Shown here: piece by piece, positions 9,601 to 17,240 of the stretch
How positions within the stretch are numbered: the stretch's first letter is position 1
How the letters are laid out: every line of letters starts with the position of its first letter
Assembly (NCBI GenBank): GCA_018369015.1
Contig: JAGZDD010000003.1
Location: 21,376 to 85,375, forward strand
Direction of reading: 5' to 3'
Source: Clostridiales bacterium
Lineage (GTDB): Bacteria > Bacillota > Clostridia > Lachnospirales > Lachnospiraceae
DNA length: 64,000 nucleotides
The notes under the pieces: generated by a model
Database searches by the model: none
Seen by the model: only the letters and a program-made list of their open reading frames with translations
What the model was told of the DNA's origin: nothing
Made by a program: the position numbers and the translations under genes

Positions 9601-9965
9601 TCGTTCTCTTCTGTTCCATCAGTTTCGGCAACTTTACCAGTTTCCTCTGTCTGTCCTTGAGCGTCCGTCTGTACCTGAATTTCATCCGTACTTTCTTCAA
9701 GCGTATCAGAATCCGCTGGGATCTGGCTGTCATCCATTCCTGTCTCCGCCTCTGTAAAGTTCTCCGCCGTCTGCATTTCTGGCATACTTTCCGCAAACGT
9801 TTCCGCGTCCGTCTGTGCTTGTGTTTCAGACGTACTTTCTTCCAAAATGTCAGTTTCCAATGGCTCCTGCGCATAGGATACGCCAGGTAAGACAAGGCTC
9901 AGAAAAAGTACGGCAGCCAAACACAATGTAGCGAAACGCTTTTTTCGGTTTCCATGTTGCTTCAT
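6663..9965 (-). CDS. Large cell-wall-anchored surface protein (PxTG sorting signal)
   Basis: 1100 residues. The N-terminal signal peptide has basic residues, a hydrophobic core and a cleavage site around SYA-QEP (about residue 32). An acidic Glu/Thr-rich low-complexity stalk follows (about 33-145). Next come two Ig-like modules, each opening with a related phrase (LVQNGQTLKEGETVEL and ISHNGETVNVGDTVQL). An InlB/Listeria-Bacteroides-type repeat region (YFNANGGYTQG; FTGWTYPG) comes after these. The C-terminus has a sortase signal PKTGD, a hydrophobic segment and a basic tail. It is probably a peptidoglycan-linked adhesin or matrix protein; the ligand is unknown. The RBS AAGGAG is 9 nt before the ATG. 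The region just upstream is bounded by inverted repeats and adjoins a serine recombinase, so expression is probably phase variable. Confidence 0.85.
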   Translation of the reverse strand: MKQHGNRKKRFATLCLAAVLFLSLVLPGVSYAQEPLETDILEESTSETQAQTDAETFAESMPEMQTAENFTEAETGMDDSQIPADSDTLEESTDEIQVQTDAQGQTEETGKVAETDGTEENDKAEETDQISVDLNTQPVSENYDTEKPVIENVQLVQNGQTLKEGETVELRVKAYDAKSGISSVTADFYGKDGGFAHTMSLAYDDASGEYVGTWTLENMASVQIQLRELQVTDNSHNYIQAEVRDENWNYKYWFNAISETVIKIADFQFAANGQTLKEDQIGSDLGFSLTLDQPINPYENVYICFKSSDGYYYTFGMSADNTGMNLNYSYRTAMEPYGDVSKTYTLDRIYLSRTGGNVELDIAEIGTYSFTVDHTKGEDSTEDTDPEDEVKITGIEISHNGETVNVGDTVQLKIYVESQEKLNSSGKAIFYAASDITDDTRYIELLYNEEKGMYTGTFEIREELYPCEWYLNSLELWTTSKHSFYFSSENYPYYINVFNEDTFTEATRTAYVSFVTKDVSGVYQYSESIAVENAGRRPTLGDLGITLPEMSSAITGVNQTGWEDENGNPVTMDTKLYNDGSIYIYATYDKLAVPVYYSYAVNNGAWGGSVRLYILEPGSTYGMLIEKASEFQPDDAMAGHPIVEWKGFSMGGYSEDEVIDPRIDEFSMSAQYDDVLLLLKKGYFNANGGYTQGDFYLDGAYQGSLAFFVPKGTTYKELKDILNAQELPEMYEGLRFTGWTYPGITEDMDNQEVTETSVEMKAEYENFIIRYVIWNETGETNRVFCQTAEAGETVTIPDTFDGIDGKVSWFDPIEGSTFVVDGEYREEYGKCYTFAGSGKLSDTSAQPEEPGETEEPETPDQPQTPETGLPSEMVDTIIENIQNTADGQTVTVPMNGATVISKDILQAAKGRDVTIVLDMGGYTWTINGMNILASDLKDINLEVKFDTNAVPSSIVKELAGNQPVRQISLTHNGDFGFKATLTMNAGAEYAGQYGNLYYYDSDGKLVFMNAGAIGADGNVSLDFSHASDYVLVISEQVMNPGNGSGGQETSGGNGQNLNTQSQETPKTGDTTPLAMIIVIMAVCAGIGVIAVKKRFFTKES

Positions 9966-9991
9966 AAAAAAATTCTCCTTTCTATCCGCAA

Positions 9992-10229
9992 ATCAAAAGG
10001 TGTACTTTTTGATTTGCAAATTACATATCATCCTGCAATGCTGTTACATATGAAAATTTAGATCCTATACGCCTAATGTTTGCGAATCATTACACATAAA
10101 TTTCCTATCTCACAGCCGATGTCGTCAGCTTTTATCAGTGAAGTTTTTTTAGTATATCTATTGAAAAGTCAAAACATTTGAGGTATCATAGGTATGTATT
10201 AGAAGCAGTCAAAAAGTACACATTATGAT
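9992..10229. promoter_or_regulatory. Putative invertible promoter segment (inverton) flanked by 21-bp inverted repeats
   Basis: Left repeat 9992-10012 and right repeat 10209-10229 match as reverse complements at 19 of 21 positions, with 13 contiguous (gtgtactttttga). They enclose 196 bp. The left site is itself a dyad (9988-9998 with 10007-10017), as expected for a serine-recombinase crossover site. The segment lies 27 bp upstream of the surface-protein start codon and 33 bp beyond the end of the recombinase gene. It holds a good promoter facing away from the surface gene. Inversion would turn that promoter toward the gene. Confidence 0.75.
10161..10189 (+). promoter_or_regulatory. Promoter inside the invertible segment, facing away from the surface gene
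   Basis: TTGAAA (10161-10166), a 17-nt spacer and TATCAT (10184-10189). In the present orientation it fires rightward, antisense into the recombinase gene. After inversion its -10 box would fall near 10032-10037 on the minus strand, giving a leader of about 60 nt for the surface protein. I read the sequenced state as OFF. Confidence 0.6.
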
Positions 10230-10261
10230 AGCGGTATTAGAAAAACTGATGCGCCGCAGCC

Positions 10262-10858
10262 TTACATTCTCCGGTATTTCCTCAGCTTCCGGTAAAAGGT
10301 CGCCTCACTTATGCCGCAGCGTTTTAACACTTCCCCTATCGGAAGTTCTTTTTGTTCCCAGGCGTTTACAAGCATTTCAAAATTATCCGGCAGAGTTTTT
10401 CCGGGCCTTCCAAATTTTATCCCCCGCGCTTTTGCAGCGGCAATTCCCTCAGCCTGGCGCTTTCGTATACTTTCACGTTCATTTTGGGCAACAAATGATA
10501 ATATTTGCAAAACGAGATCTGCAATAAAAGTTCCCAGCAAATCTTTTCCGCTTCTTGTATCTAAAAGCGGCATATCCAAAACGCAAATATCAATACCAAC
10601 GTCTTTTGTCAGCATACGCCATTGATACTGGATTTCCTCATAATTCCGGCCCAAGCGGTCAATACTTGAAAGATACAAAAGATCTCCGGGTTTCATTTTT
10701 CTTATAAGCCTTTTATAATTCGGCCGTTCAAAATCCTTTCCTGACTGCTTATCCATAAAAATATTTTCTTCAGGAACAGCCAGTTTTCTCAGCGCGATAA
10801 TCTGACGCCCTTCATTCTGATCGGTACATGACACCCGAACATATCCGTAGATATTCAT
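10262..10858 (-). CDS. Serine site-specific recombinase (DNA invertase/resolvase family)
   Basis: 198 residues from the ATG at 10858, which has GGAAGG 10 nt upstream; two further in-frame ATGs lie 5' but lack a spaced RBS. The length fits the small Hin/Gin/Tn3-resolvase group. The catalytic serine is S10 in GYVRVS, at the same position as in gamma-delta resolvase. The E-helix region and an arginine-rich ESIRKRQAEGI segment follow, then GIKFGRPGK and a C-terminal helix-turn-helix (GEVLKRCGISEATFYRKL). No transposase or phage gene adjoins it. Its position beside inverted repeats and a promoter suggests that it is the dedicated invertase for the 9992-10229 segment. Resolution of a lost element is the alternative. 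Confidence 0.88.
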   Translation of the reverse strand: MNIYGYVRVSCTDQNEGRQIIALRKLAVPEENIFMDKQSGKDFERPNYKRLIRKMKPGDLLYLSSIDRLGRNYEEIQYQWRMLTKDVGIDICVLDMPLLDTRSGKDLLGTFIADLVLQILSFVAQNERESIRKRQAEGIAAAKARGIKFGRPGKTLPDNFEMLVNAWEQKELPIGEVLKRCGISEATFYRKLRKYRRM

Positions 10859-10899
10859 TGTCTTCATCCTTCCTGCCATACAGTCTATAAAACACTATG

Positions 10900-10922
10900 A
10901 AAGCTATCAAATGTGCAGACAC
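10900..10922. repeat. Fragment of the dispersed GC-rich repeat
   Basis: 10905-10922 is an exact 18-base reverse complement of 63744-63761. It is a relic of the composite element found whole at 23.4 and 63.7 kb and lies just upstream of the recombinase gene. Confidence 0.55.
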
Positions 10923-11005
10923 GTTCCGAATTTTCTCAGGCATAAAAATCCTTTTTTGACACACAATAAAAAAAAGCTCCATTCCCGAAAGAAGGTTATT
11001 ATGCC

Positions 11006-11536
11006 ATGCGTTATATATCCCGAAATATGCCAATTTCCAAATTCCAGACAATTGTTGGAATTATTTTTACTGCCGCAGCCGGTACATTTCTCCACTTTTT
11101 ATACCAATGGAGCGCCTGCCGCCCGGCTGCGGCGCTCATCGGAGCGGTCAATGAATCTACATGGGAGCATTTAAAGCTTTTATTTTTCCCGGCCCTTTTA
11201 TACACCCTGCTTGAAAGCATGCTTTTTGTCCGCCGGGTTCCCGGCTTTTTATGGGCCAGGACGCTTTCTCTTATGACAGGGATGGCGCTTATTGTTTCAG
11301 GCTTTTACACGTACAGCGGGATCCTTGGAAAAAATTATTTTATAGCAGATATTACTCTTTTTATGGCCGGAATTATTACAACCTTTTTATTAACGATTGC
11401 CATACAAAAATGGCGCCGGAATTTTCCGGCGCACACAGGACTGGCAATCCTCCTGCTTATTATATGGACCGCCTTATTTTTTATTTTTACATTTTATCCC
11501 CCAAAAATCGGCCTTTTTATGCCGCCCGCATCCTAA
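11006..11536 (+). CDS. DUF6512-like small integral membrane protein
   Basis: 176 residues with about five hydrophobic helices. A conserved-looking loop, GAVNESTWEHLKLLFFPAL, follows the first helix and is the hallmark I associate with DUF6512 proteins of Firmicutes. Function is unknown. The RBS GAAGG is 10 nt before the ATG. It lies alone between the recombinase and the convergent MATE gene. It has no catalytic or metal motif apart from the acidic/His residues of the NESTWEH loop. Confidence 0.7.
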   Translation: MRYISRNMPISKFQTIVGIIFTAAAGTFLHFLYQWSACRPAAALIGAVNESTWEHLKLLFFPALLYTLLESMLFVRRVPGFLWARTLSLMTGMALIVSGFYTYSGILGKNYFIADITLFMAGIITTFLLTIAIQKWRRNFPAHTGLAILLLIIWTALFFIFTFYPPKIGLFMPPAS

Positions 11537-11574
11537 AGCAATTTTCAGCACGCAGCTGCTTTTCACAGCCAGGG

Positions 11575-11603
11575 CAAAAATTGCTGGCAAAGGCGCCTTG
11601 CCC
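11575..11603 (-). terminator. Possible terminator of the MATE/regulator operon
   Basis: On the minus strand a GGCAA-GGCGCCT-TTGCC hairpin (11586-11602) is followed by AGCAATTTTTG. It lies just past the MATE stop codon, but the loop is tight and the T-run is displaced. Confidence 0.35.
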
Positions 11604-11629
11604 GCGCGTAACCCCGGCTGGCAATGGGT

Positions 11630-12997
11630 CTATACCACTCTTTTTGTCAGCCACTTGCGGCTATGGAACCGCCACAAAAAGACAAGGCCCCGTACCGTCC
11701 AGTCTGTAAACATCCCGATCCATACGCCCATCGGGCCGACACCCATATACCGGCACAAAAAGGTACAAAGGCTTACCCGAAAAGCCCACATGGAAATGCA
11801 GGACAAAATCATGGAAAACTTCACATCTCCCGCAGCGCGCATACCATAGGCGGGAATAAATGCCAGAGACCACACGATGGGCTTGACAATTGTAATCCAC
11901 GTAACCATATAAATACACATCCGGGCGCTTTCCGCTTCCATACCGCCAAGCCATGTTACCGGCCGTGCAAGCGCAAAGACCAAGAGGCAGCTTACCGCAA
12001 CAACGACTTCACCGATCAGCGTCAGCTTCTTTATATAATATACAGCCTCATCCTCCCGTCCGGCGCCCAGGCATTGTCCGACAATCGTCATAAGGCCAAT
12101 GCCAATACCAATCCCTGCAATGCCATTCAGATTTTCAAGAATATTTGTCATGGCCTGAGCGGCGATTGCCGCAGTTCCTAATGTAGAAACGGTTGACTGA
12201 ATCGCCAGCTTTCCAAACTGGAACATCCCGTTTTCAATGCCTGATGGGATCCCCAGGGCCAGAATACGCCCGATGACCGCGCCGTTAGGGCGGATTTTAA
12301 AATAATCCCTCACGAATATCTCATGCTTTTTATTTCTGAGCTGGTAAAGCACCACAACCGCGCAAAACGCCCTAGAAAACAGTGTCGCCAGGGCCGCCCC
12401 GGCAACTCCCATGTGAAAGACCCATATAAGCACTGCATTTCCGGCAATATTCAATACATTAGAAATAACAGAAACCGTCATCGGGCCCCGGGTATTTCCC
12501 TGCGCTCTGAAAATAGACGCTCCGGCATCATACAGCGCTATAAATGGAAAGGAAAGGGCTGTAATAAAGAAATATGTCTGAGATGCCTCCATAACCGCTG
12601 CTTCCACCTTGCCAAATATAAGACTTAGCAAAGGATAACAAAAAATCAGGCAAACCGCAGCCAGGGTGACAGATATGAATGTAACAACAAAAATAAGCTG
12701 CTTTGCCCCATCTCTTGCCCGGTCAAGGTTTTTATGGCCCACATAGTAGGAACAGACAATCGTGCCTCCGGCAGACAGCGCCACAAATACCTGAATAACG
12801 AGTACATTAATTGAATCTACTAAGGACACAGCGGAAATGGCTGCTGACCCTACATTGCTTACCATCATCGTGTCCGCGGTTCCCATAAGGGAGTTCAATA
12901 CCTGCTCAATGACGACAGGAATCAGCAGTTTTCTTAAGTCAATATTGCTAAACATATGTACAATTGATACATCCGCAGATTTTTTTCTAAATCTCAA
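11630..12997 (-). CDS. MATE-family multidrug/metabolite exporter
   Basis: 455 residues, 12 predicted helices in two related halves, typical MATE length. Typical N-half elements include PVVIEQVLNSLMGTADTMMVSNVG and, in the second half, PSGIENGMFQFGK. It exports a cationic or aromatic compound against an ion gradient. The start is TTG at 12997, favoured because AGGAG lies 8 nt upstream while the first ATG (12955) has no RBS. It overlaps the end of the PucR-type regulator gene by 11 bp, so the two are translationally coupled and the regulator probably controls the exporter. Substrate unknown. Confidence 0.9.
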   Translation of the reverse strand: MRFRKKSADVSIVHMFSNIDLRKLLIPVVIEQVLNSLMGTADTMMVSNVGSAAISAVSLVDSINVLVIQVFVALSAGGTIVCSYYVGHKNLDRARDGAKQLIFVVTFISVTLAAVCLIFCYPLLSLIFGKVEAAVMEASQTYFFITALSFPFIALYDAGASIFRAQGNTRGPMTVSVISNVLNIAGNAVLIWVFHMGVAGAALATLFSRAFCAVVVLYQLRNKKHEIFVRDYFKIRPNGAVIGRILALGIPSGIENGMFQFGKLAIQSTVSTLGTAAIAAQAMTNILENLNGIAGIGIGIGLMTIVGQCLGAGREDEAVYYIKKLTLIGEVVVAVSCLLVFALARPVTWLGGMEAESARMCIYMVTWITIVKPIVWSLAFIPAYGMRAAGDVKFSMILSCISMWAFRVSLCTFLCRYMGVGPMGVWIGMFTDWTVRGLVFLWRFHSRKWLTKRVV

Positions 12998-14567
12998 TTT
13001 TACCGCTCCTTATCCTTCCCTCAATAGCTTCGATTTTCATGGACAGCTCATACATAAATAGCCGCTGACATTCCCCTGCGTCTAAATTTAATAGCTCACC
13101 GATTTTATTAAAGCGGTAAAAAAAGCTGCTCTTGTGAATATGAAGCCGATTCGCCGCAGCGGCGGCATTCCGGTTACATTTTAAATAAGTATATAATGTC
13201 TTTAAATATTCTGTATGATTTTTTTCATCATAATCCCTTAAAAAACGCAGATCCGGATGAACCATTGCCAAACGCTGCGCCGGCCGGTAATGGCTGTATA
13301 CAACAGTTTCCAGACAATAGTCCTCCATCTTTAAAAGCTTCCCAAAAAGCCCCATGTTCTTTCCGTATAATAAAAGCTCCTGCGCCTGCTCATAATAGAC
13401 CGGCATTTCGTTAAGCTTTACAAAGCCGTAGCTTACCGCCATAACCATACGGTTTAAAGCGGCAAATTCCTGCATTTTTATAAGCTCCCCATCTTCCATG
13501 GCACGCCCGTTGTCTGAGGAAATAAAGACAAGAATGTTCCCACGGTAAAAGGTTGCCAAGGCATTGCTAAGAATTGTAGCGATCTGGCGGATATAGTATT
13601 CATTTTGGATATGGCCGTCATAAATATCCTCAAAAGCAAGCTCCATGAGCCAGTGATATTGCCCGCCCTTATACCCAAGCTGCTCCATACGCTGTTTTAT
13701 TTCATCAGGATTTTCATAATTTCCTTCAACCATATCCGTAAGAAAATACTCATATTTAAGCCCCGTCTTTTCAGTAAAAAAGCTGTTTTTCTGCATTTCC
13801 ACCGAGAGCATTCCCGAAAGTACCTCGGCAAATTCCTTATCTCTGTCGGTAAATGGACGCCGCTTTTCTAAAATACATACATAGCCGGCCACATTTTTAT
13901 GGATCCGAATACTGCAATACATAATATAAGTATTAAGCTCCTTCCGGAAAACACAAAAAGCGTTCCTGTCATTAAAAATCCTCTCAATAAGCCCCTCCCG
14001 GTTCATTGACATTACCGACTCCGGCTTCATATACTGCCGGCCGCCCCTTGGCTCAAAGTCCAGGACATTTTCGTGGTCCGGGTAATTTTCAATAATCGAA
14101 AAGCTTGTATCGCAGACGCATATTGGATTTTCCAGGAAAGTATAAGCTTTCTGGAGGATTCCCCGGATACCGCTGTTTTCCTTTAAAGCAGCAAACATCT
14201 GCTCCTTATGTTCGTTAAATTGTACATAAGAAAGAAGCTCATCCTGCACAGCCTCGTAAATATCCAGCACCTCAAAGACTTCCGTAAGACACAGGATATT
14301 CTCTGGAAGCGCCCCGGCAGCCTCAAGGCTCCTCGCCTGGCTTTTGCATACGAGGACACAGCAGCCCTTTGCCGGCGTTTCGTGAAGGTTCCACCCGCCA
14401 ATATAAATAATCCCCCTCTGCCCATCCTCCTTACAGTTTGCGTCCTTATTCTGACGCTTTGCCCTAAGCTGTATGTAATCAATTTTCAATGTTTCATCAT
14501 AGCTTCCCACAACATCAGTTCCAAGCTGGCGCTTTAACCGCGATACAATATCTCCCAAATATGCCAT
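12987..14567 (-). CDS. PucR/CdaR-type transcriptional regulator
   Basis: 526 residues with GGGAGG before the ATG. There is no response-regulator receiver. The N-terminal and central parts are sensor-like: a GAF-like module around 150-245 with VCDTSFSIIENYP and an RRPFTDRDKEFAEVLSGML helix. The C-terminus has the PucR helix-turn-helix (HTEYLKTLYTYLKCNRNAAAAANRLHIHKS...FYRFNKI). Members respond to small metabolites such as purines, sugar acids or aromatics; this ligand is unknown. It is the first gene of a two-gene operon with the downstream MATE exporter and probably the specific regulator of it. Confidence 0.85.
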   Translation of the reverse strand: MAYLGDIVSRLKRQLGTDVVGSYDETLKIDYIQLRAKRQNKDANCKEDGQRGIIYIGGWNLHETPAKGCCVLVCKSQARSLEAAGALPENILCLTEVFEVLDIYEAVQDELLSYVQFNEHKEQMFAALKENSGIRGILQKAYTFLENPICVCDTSFSIIENYPDHENVLDFEPRGGRQYMKPESVMSMNREGLIERIFNDRNAFCVFRKELNTYIMYCSIRIHKNVAGYVCILEKRRPFTDRDKEFAEVLSGMLSVEMQKNSFFTEKTGLKYEYFLTDMVEGNYENPDEIKQRMEQLGYKGGQYHWLMELAFEDIYDGHIQNEYYIRQIATILSNALATFYRGNILVFISSDNGRAMEDGELIKMQEFAALNRMVMAVSYGFVKLNEMPVYYEQAQELLLYGKNMGLFGKLLKMEDYCLETVVYSHYRPAQRLAMVHPDLRFLRDYDEKNHTEYLKTLYTYLKCNRNAAAAANRLHIHKSSFFYRFNKIGELLNLDAGECQRLFMYELSMKIEAIEGRIRSGKIEI

Positions 14568-14590
14568 TGCCTTGCCTCCCCAAAAATAAT

Positions 14591-14620
14591 GCTGCCGTAA
14601 ATCAGCATTTATACGGCAGC
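14591..14620. other. 9-bp stem hairpin upstream of the PucR-type gene
   Basis: GCTGCCGTA (14591-14599) pairs with TACGGCAGC (14612-14620), 23 bp upstream of the regulator start codon. It could be an operator or leader hairpin; neither can be decided from sequence. Confidence 0.4.
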
Positions 14621-14638
14621 CATCGGCTTTATTTATTA

Positions 14639-14803
14639 GTAATAGTTCAGCCAGCCGGGAGTGATCGGCTAAAAATCGTGTTTACACGATTTTGGGCCTA
14701 TGGCTCCCGGCTGAGGGAGCGCCAGGTTATAAGCAAAGACAGCCGCTAAGCGGCGAAAAGCACGTTAGCGCAGCTTTGCGAATGGCGCGGGCCAAACTGT
14801 TAC
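14639..14803. mobile_element. MITE with 14-bp terminal repeats and 8-bp target duplication
   Basis: Left end gtaatagttcagcc (14639-14652), right end ggccaaactgttac (14790-14803). The 8-mer ATTTATTA lies immediately outside both ends (14631-14638 and 14804-14811). Internal hairpins: 14653-14661 with 14704-14712, enclosing 14672-14681 with 14684-14693. It shares ends with the 4956-5145 element and a 16-bp exact core (14715-14730) with the reversed copy near 17.1 kb. Confidence 0.85.
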
Positions 14804-14841
14804 ATTTATTATAATTCTTTCCGGCCCTAAATTGCAACAGT

Positions 14842-15471
14842 CTAAAGCTCTTTTGCCCGGTAAAATATCCGGCAAAGCCCATAGGTAATCCCGAGGACGA
14901 CAATTGTAGCCGTAAAAAGTACGGAAAAAAGCAATTGTTTATCAAGCACCCCCCAAAAACTTTGCAGGTCAAAGCCCATTTTAGGAAGAGAAAACATAAA
15001 GAGCGCCGGAATAAGGAAAGCGGCCACTAAAAACACCCGCGCCCTCTCCATCCCAAATTTAAAAATTAATGTCACAAAAATACTTGCATAAATCAATCCG
15101 CACGCACCTGCAATAAAAGGAACAATAATCGCTTCAAACAAAGGCGCTTTGTGGATCATATTATCTGCCATAACAGCAATCACACCGCACAAAAAAGCAC
15201 AGCCGGCCAAAATAAAAATAAGTAAAAATTTTGCATTAACAAAATCCTTCCGCCCTACAGGCAGCGTGTTCGCATAAACATCCCACCGGCACGAGTCATT
15301 GCTTGAAAAAGAGTTGACCGGAAGAATCGTCGCAAATAATACCATGAAGGCCATCATTGACCATGCTGTATGGTTTGCAACGCCAATGCCAAGATAAACC
15401 AGCCCTAAAATGCCACACAGAGAAAGCTGTTTTTTCAATGTATAAAAATCCGTTAAAATAATTCCTCCCAT
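14842..15471 (-). CDS. ABC-2 type transporter permease
   Basis: 209 residues from the ATG at 15471; an ATG 36 nt upstream is rejected because GGAGG (15479-15483) lies just before 15471. Six hydrophobic segments and the NSFSSNDSCRWDVYANTLPVGRKDFVNAKF motif are typical of the ABC-2 permeases paired with YtrA-type regulators. It is the membrane partner of the ATPase upstream (15554-16453) and last gene of the GntR operon. It probably exports lipid, peptide or antimicrobial compounds at the cytoplasmic membrane; substrate not predictable. Confidence 0.85.
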   Translation of the reverse strand: MGGIILTDFYTLKKQLSLCGILGLVYLGIGVANHTAWSMMAFMVLFATILPVNSFSSNDSCRWDVYANTLPVGRKDFVNAKFLLIFILAGCAFLCGVIAVMADNMIHKAPLFEAIIVPFIAGACGLIYASIFVTLIFKFGMERARVFLVAAFLIPALFMFSLPKMGFDLQSFWGVLDKQLLFSVLFTATIVVLGITYGLCRIFYRAKEL

Positions 15472-15531
15472 ACGATAACCTCCATCAATTAAGCTCCGCC
15501 AAGCCATACAAGCTTTTGCTAAATTTTATAA

Positions 15532-15545
15532 GTAACTATTCAGCC
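15532..15545. repeat. Solo MITE end (GTAACnnTTCAGCC)
   Basis: The 14-mer gtaactattcagcc matches the MITE terminus at 12 of 14 positions but has no partner nearby. It lies between the ATPase stop codon and the permease start. Confidence 0.4.
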
Positions 15546-15553
15546 ATGCCATC

Positions 15554-16453
15554 TCAAATTTGCACAGCTAACGCAGCCGTATCTTTGGCTGTGTAAAATA
15601 ACATAATGTCCTCCAGCGACGCGTCGTCCACAGCAAAGCCTTTGGGGATAAGCGCCCTTTTGACAAGCGCCTCTACGCCATAGGCATAGGTCCTGACGCC
15701 AACCACCGCTTTCTTTTCCAGGGTTTCAAGCGCCTCCCTACTGCACTTTAGCATACCATAAGATTCTAAAAGACTTTCCTTATCATCGCACAAAAGAATC
15801 TGCCCTTTATGGATAAATGCAATATAATCGCATATTTTTTCCAAATCGCTGAGAATGTGGGAGGATATAAAAATGCTGTGCGTTTCATCCTGAATAAAAT
15901 CCAGCATCAAATCAAGCATATCCTCCCGCACAACAGGGTCCATACCGCTTGTAGCCTCATCAAGAATCAGCAGCCATGTGTCATGGCAGACAGCCACCCC
16001 CATAGCAAGCTTCATCTTCATTCCCCTTGACAATTCTTTCACTTTTCGGTCTTCGGGAATTTTGTATTTTTTAATAAATTTCCAAAATTTTGATGCATCC
16101 CAGGTTTTGTAAAAACGCGCCATGACCGACTGAATATTTCTCACATTAAGCTCATCCGGGAAATGACATTCATCTAAAACAACCCCAATATGCTCCTTAA
16201 TATCCCTGCCAAGTTTTGTATGGTCGCAGCCAAGCACCTTGATTTCTCCTAAATCCTTATGGATCAGATTAAGAATCAGTTTAATCGTTGTGCTTTTGCC
16301 CGCCCCGTTTTCCCCGATAAAGCCCATAATACATCCTTTAGGCAATGTCAGGTTCACATGATCCAAAGTAAAATTTTTATAGCGCTTTGTTACATCGGAA
16401 AGCTTAAGCGCACAATTATCATCAGATACACATTCATATTTATTCCTTTCCAT
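15554..16453 (-). CDS. ABC transporter ATP-binding protein (ABC-2 class)
   Basis: 299 residues: Walker A GENGAGKST (about residues 48-56), signature SRGMKMKLAMG, Walker B LLILDEATSGMDP, and H-loop SSHI. The divergent signature (SRGMK in place of LSGGQ) is normal for YtrB/EcsA-like subunits. The C-terminal 70 residues form a domain also common there. It works with the permease at 14842-15471. It is second in the operon after the GntR gene; the 88-bp gap before it carries two small hairpins (16483-16501 and 16515-16534) that may modulate read-through. Confidence 0.92.
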   Translation of the reverse strand: MERNKYECVSDDNCALKLSDVTKRYKNFTLDHVNLTLPKGCIMGFIGENGAGKSTTIKLILNLIHKDLGEIKVLGCDHTKLGRDIKEHIGVVLDECHFPDELNVRNIQSVMARFYKTWDASKFWKFIKKYKIPEDRKVKELSRGMKMKLAMGVAVCHDTWLLILDEATSGMDPVVREDMLDLMLDFIQDETHSIFISSHILSDLEKICDYIAFIHKGQILLCDDKESLLESYGMLKCSREALETLEKKAVVGVRTYAYGVEALVKRALIPKGFAVDDASLEDIMLFYTAKDTAALAVQI

Positions 16454-16541
16454 TCATTCCACCTCATTTTATCATACCGTCGATTGCGCAAAGCAATCGT
16501 CTGTCACTTATAGTAATGCCGCCGGACGGCGGCATATCCGT

Positions 16542-16931
16542 TTATGGCGTTTCTTCTTCTCCTGCCTGATATAAAAGCTCCAGAACCGCTTTAAGTTCCT
16601 CCAAAGAAACGCCCGTTCCCCGCGCCAGCCTTGCAGCCCTGCTTAAAAGCCCTTCAATCTCCCGCTGCTGCTGTTCCCGGATTATTTCCATATTTTGCTC
16701 AGCTACAAAGCTTCCTTTACCGGTGTAGGAAACAATAAAGCCCTCTCGTTCCAGCTCCTCATAGGCGCGCTTTGTCGTAATCACGCTGATCCTAAGCTCC
16801 TTGGCCAAAAGCCTCATCGATGGCAGCGAATCCCCGGCCTTAAGCGCCCCAGACATCACCATATTTTTAATCTGCTCTGCAATCTGCTCATAAATTGGCC
16901 TGCCGCTGGAATTACTAATAATAATATTCAT
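16542..16931 (-). CDS. GntR-family regulator (YtrA subfamily)
   Basis: 129 residues from the ATG at 16931 with GGAGA upstream; the longer frame would run through its own operator and is rejected. The N-terminal winged helix-turn-helix shows GRPIYEQIAEQIKNMVMSGALKAGDSLPS and TTKRAYEELEREGFI. The short C-terminal helix tail, without a ligand domain, is characteristic of the YtrA subfamily, which represses linked ABC transporter operons. It heads the ABC-2 operon (ATPase then permease) and has a perfect palindrome 39 bp upstream. Confidence 0.92.
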   Translation of the reverse strand: MNIIISNSSGRPIYEQIAEQIKNMVMSGALKAGDSLPSMRLLAKELRISVITTKRAYEELEREGFIVSYTGKGSFVAEQNMEIIREQQQREIEGLLSRAARLARGTGVSLEELKAVLELLYQAGEEETP

Positions 16932-16969
16932 AAAAATTTCTCCATTCAATAGCTGCGCAGCTATAAACA

Positions 16970-17002
16970 ATATATTGTATATATGCATTATATACAATAT
17001 AT
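16970..17002. promoter_or_regulatory. Palindromic operator for the YtrA-type regulator
   Basis: Perfect inverted repeat with 14-bp arms (16970-16983 and 16989-17002) and a 5-nt centre, wholly AT-rich around GTATATA/TATATAC. It lies directly upstream of the GntR gene, the position expected for an autoregulatory operator. Confidence 0.7.
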
Positions 17003-17055
17003 GTATTTATGTCAACACTTTTATTTCCGCTGTGACATAACGCTTTTATGTGCAG

Positions 17056-17137
17056 TAAGGCCGCGCTAACGCGCTTTCCGCAGCTTCGCTGCTGCCTTTG
17101 CCCATAACCTGGCGCTCCCGGATGGCTGAACTGTTAC
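17056..17137. mobile_element. Degenerate MITE copy, reverse orientation
   Basis: The right end (17124-17137) is an exact complement of GTAACAGTTCAGCC. 17104-17119 is an exact reverse copy of 14715-14730, and further similarity runs to about 17056. No left terminal repeat or target duplication was found, so this copy is truncated or decayed. Confidence 0.6.
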
Positions 17138-17240
17138 CTAAAAGTGCCTGCTTTACAAAAAATACCTTTTTAGGATAATATAGAGTTAATCAATATATCC
17201 GGCATTTCCTAATTGCCGCGGTACCAGTACCAAGACATCC

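Noticed and set aside
9988..10017. Terminator upstream of the surface gene
   Set aside because: The hairpin is AT-rich, located upstream of a start codon, and its right arm recurs in inverted form at 10209-10229, so a recombination site explains it better.
10262..10858. Transposon resolvase belonging to a Tn3-like element
   Set aside because: No transposase, terminal repeats or res-like multi-site region; the 21-bp inverted pair next to it fits an invertase.
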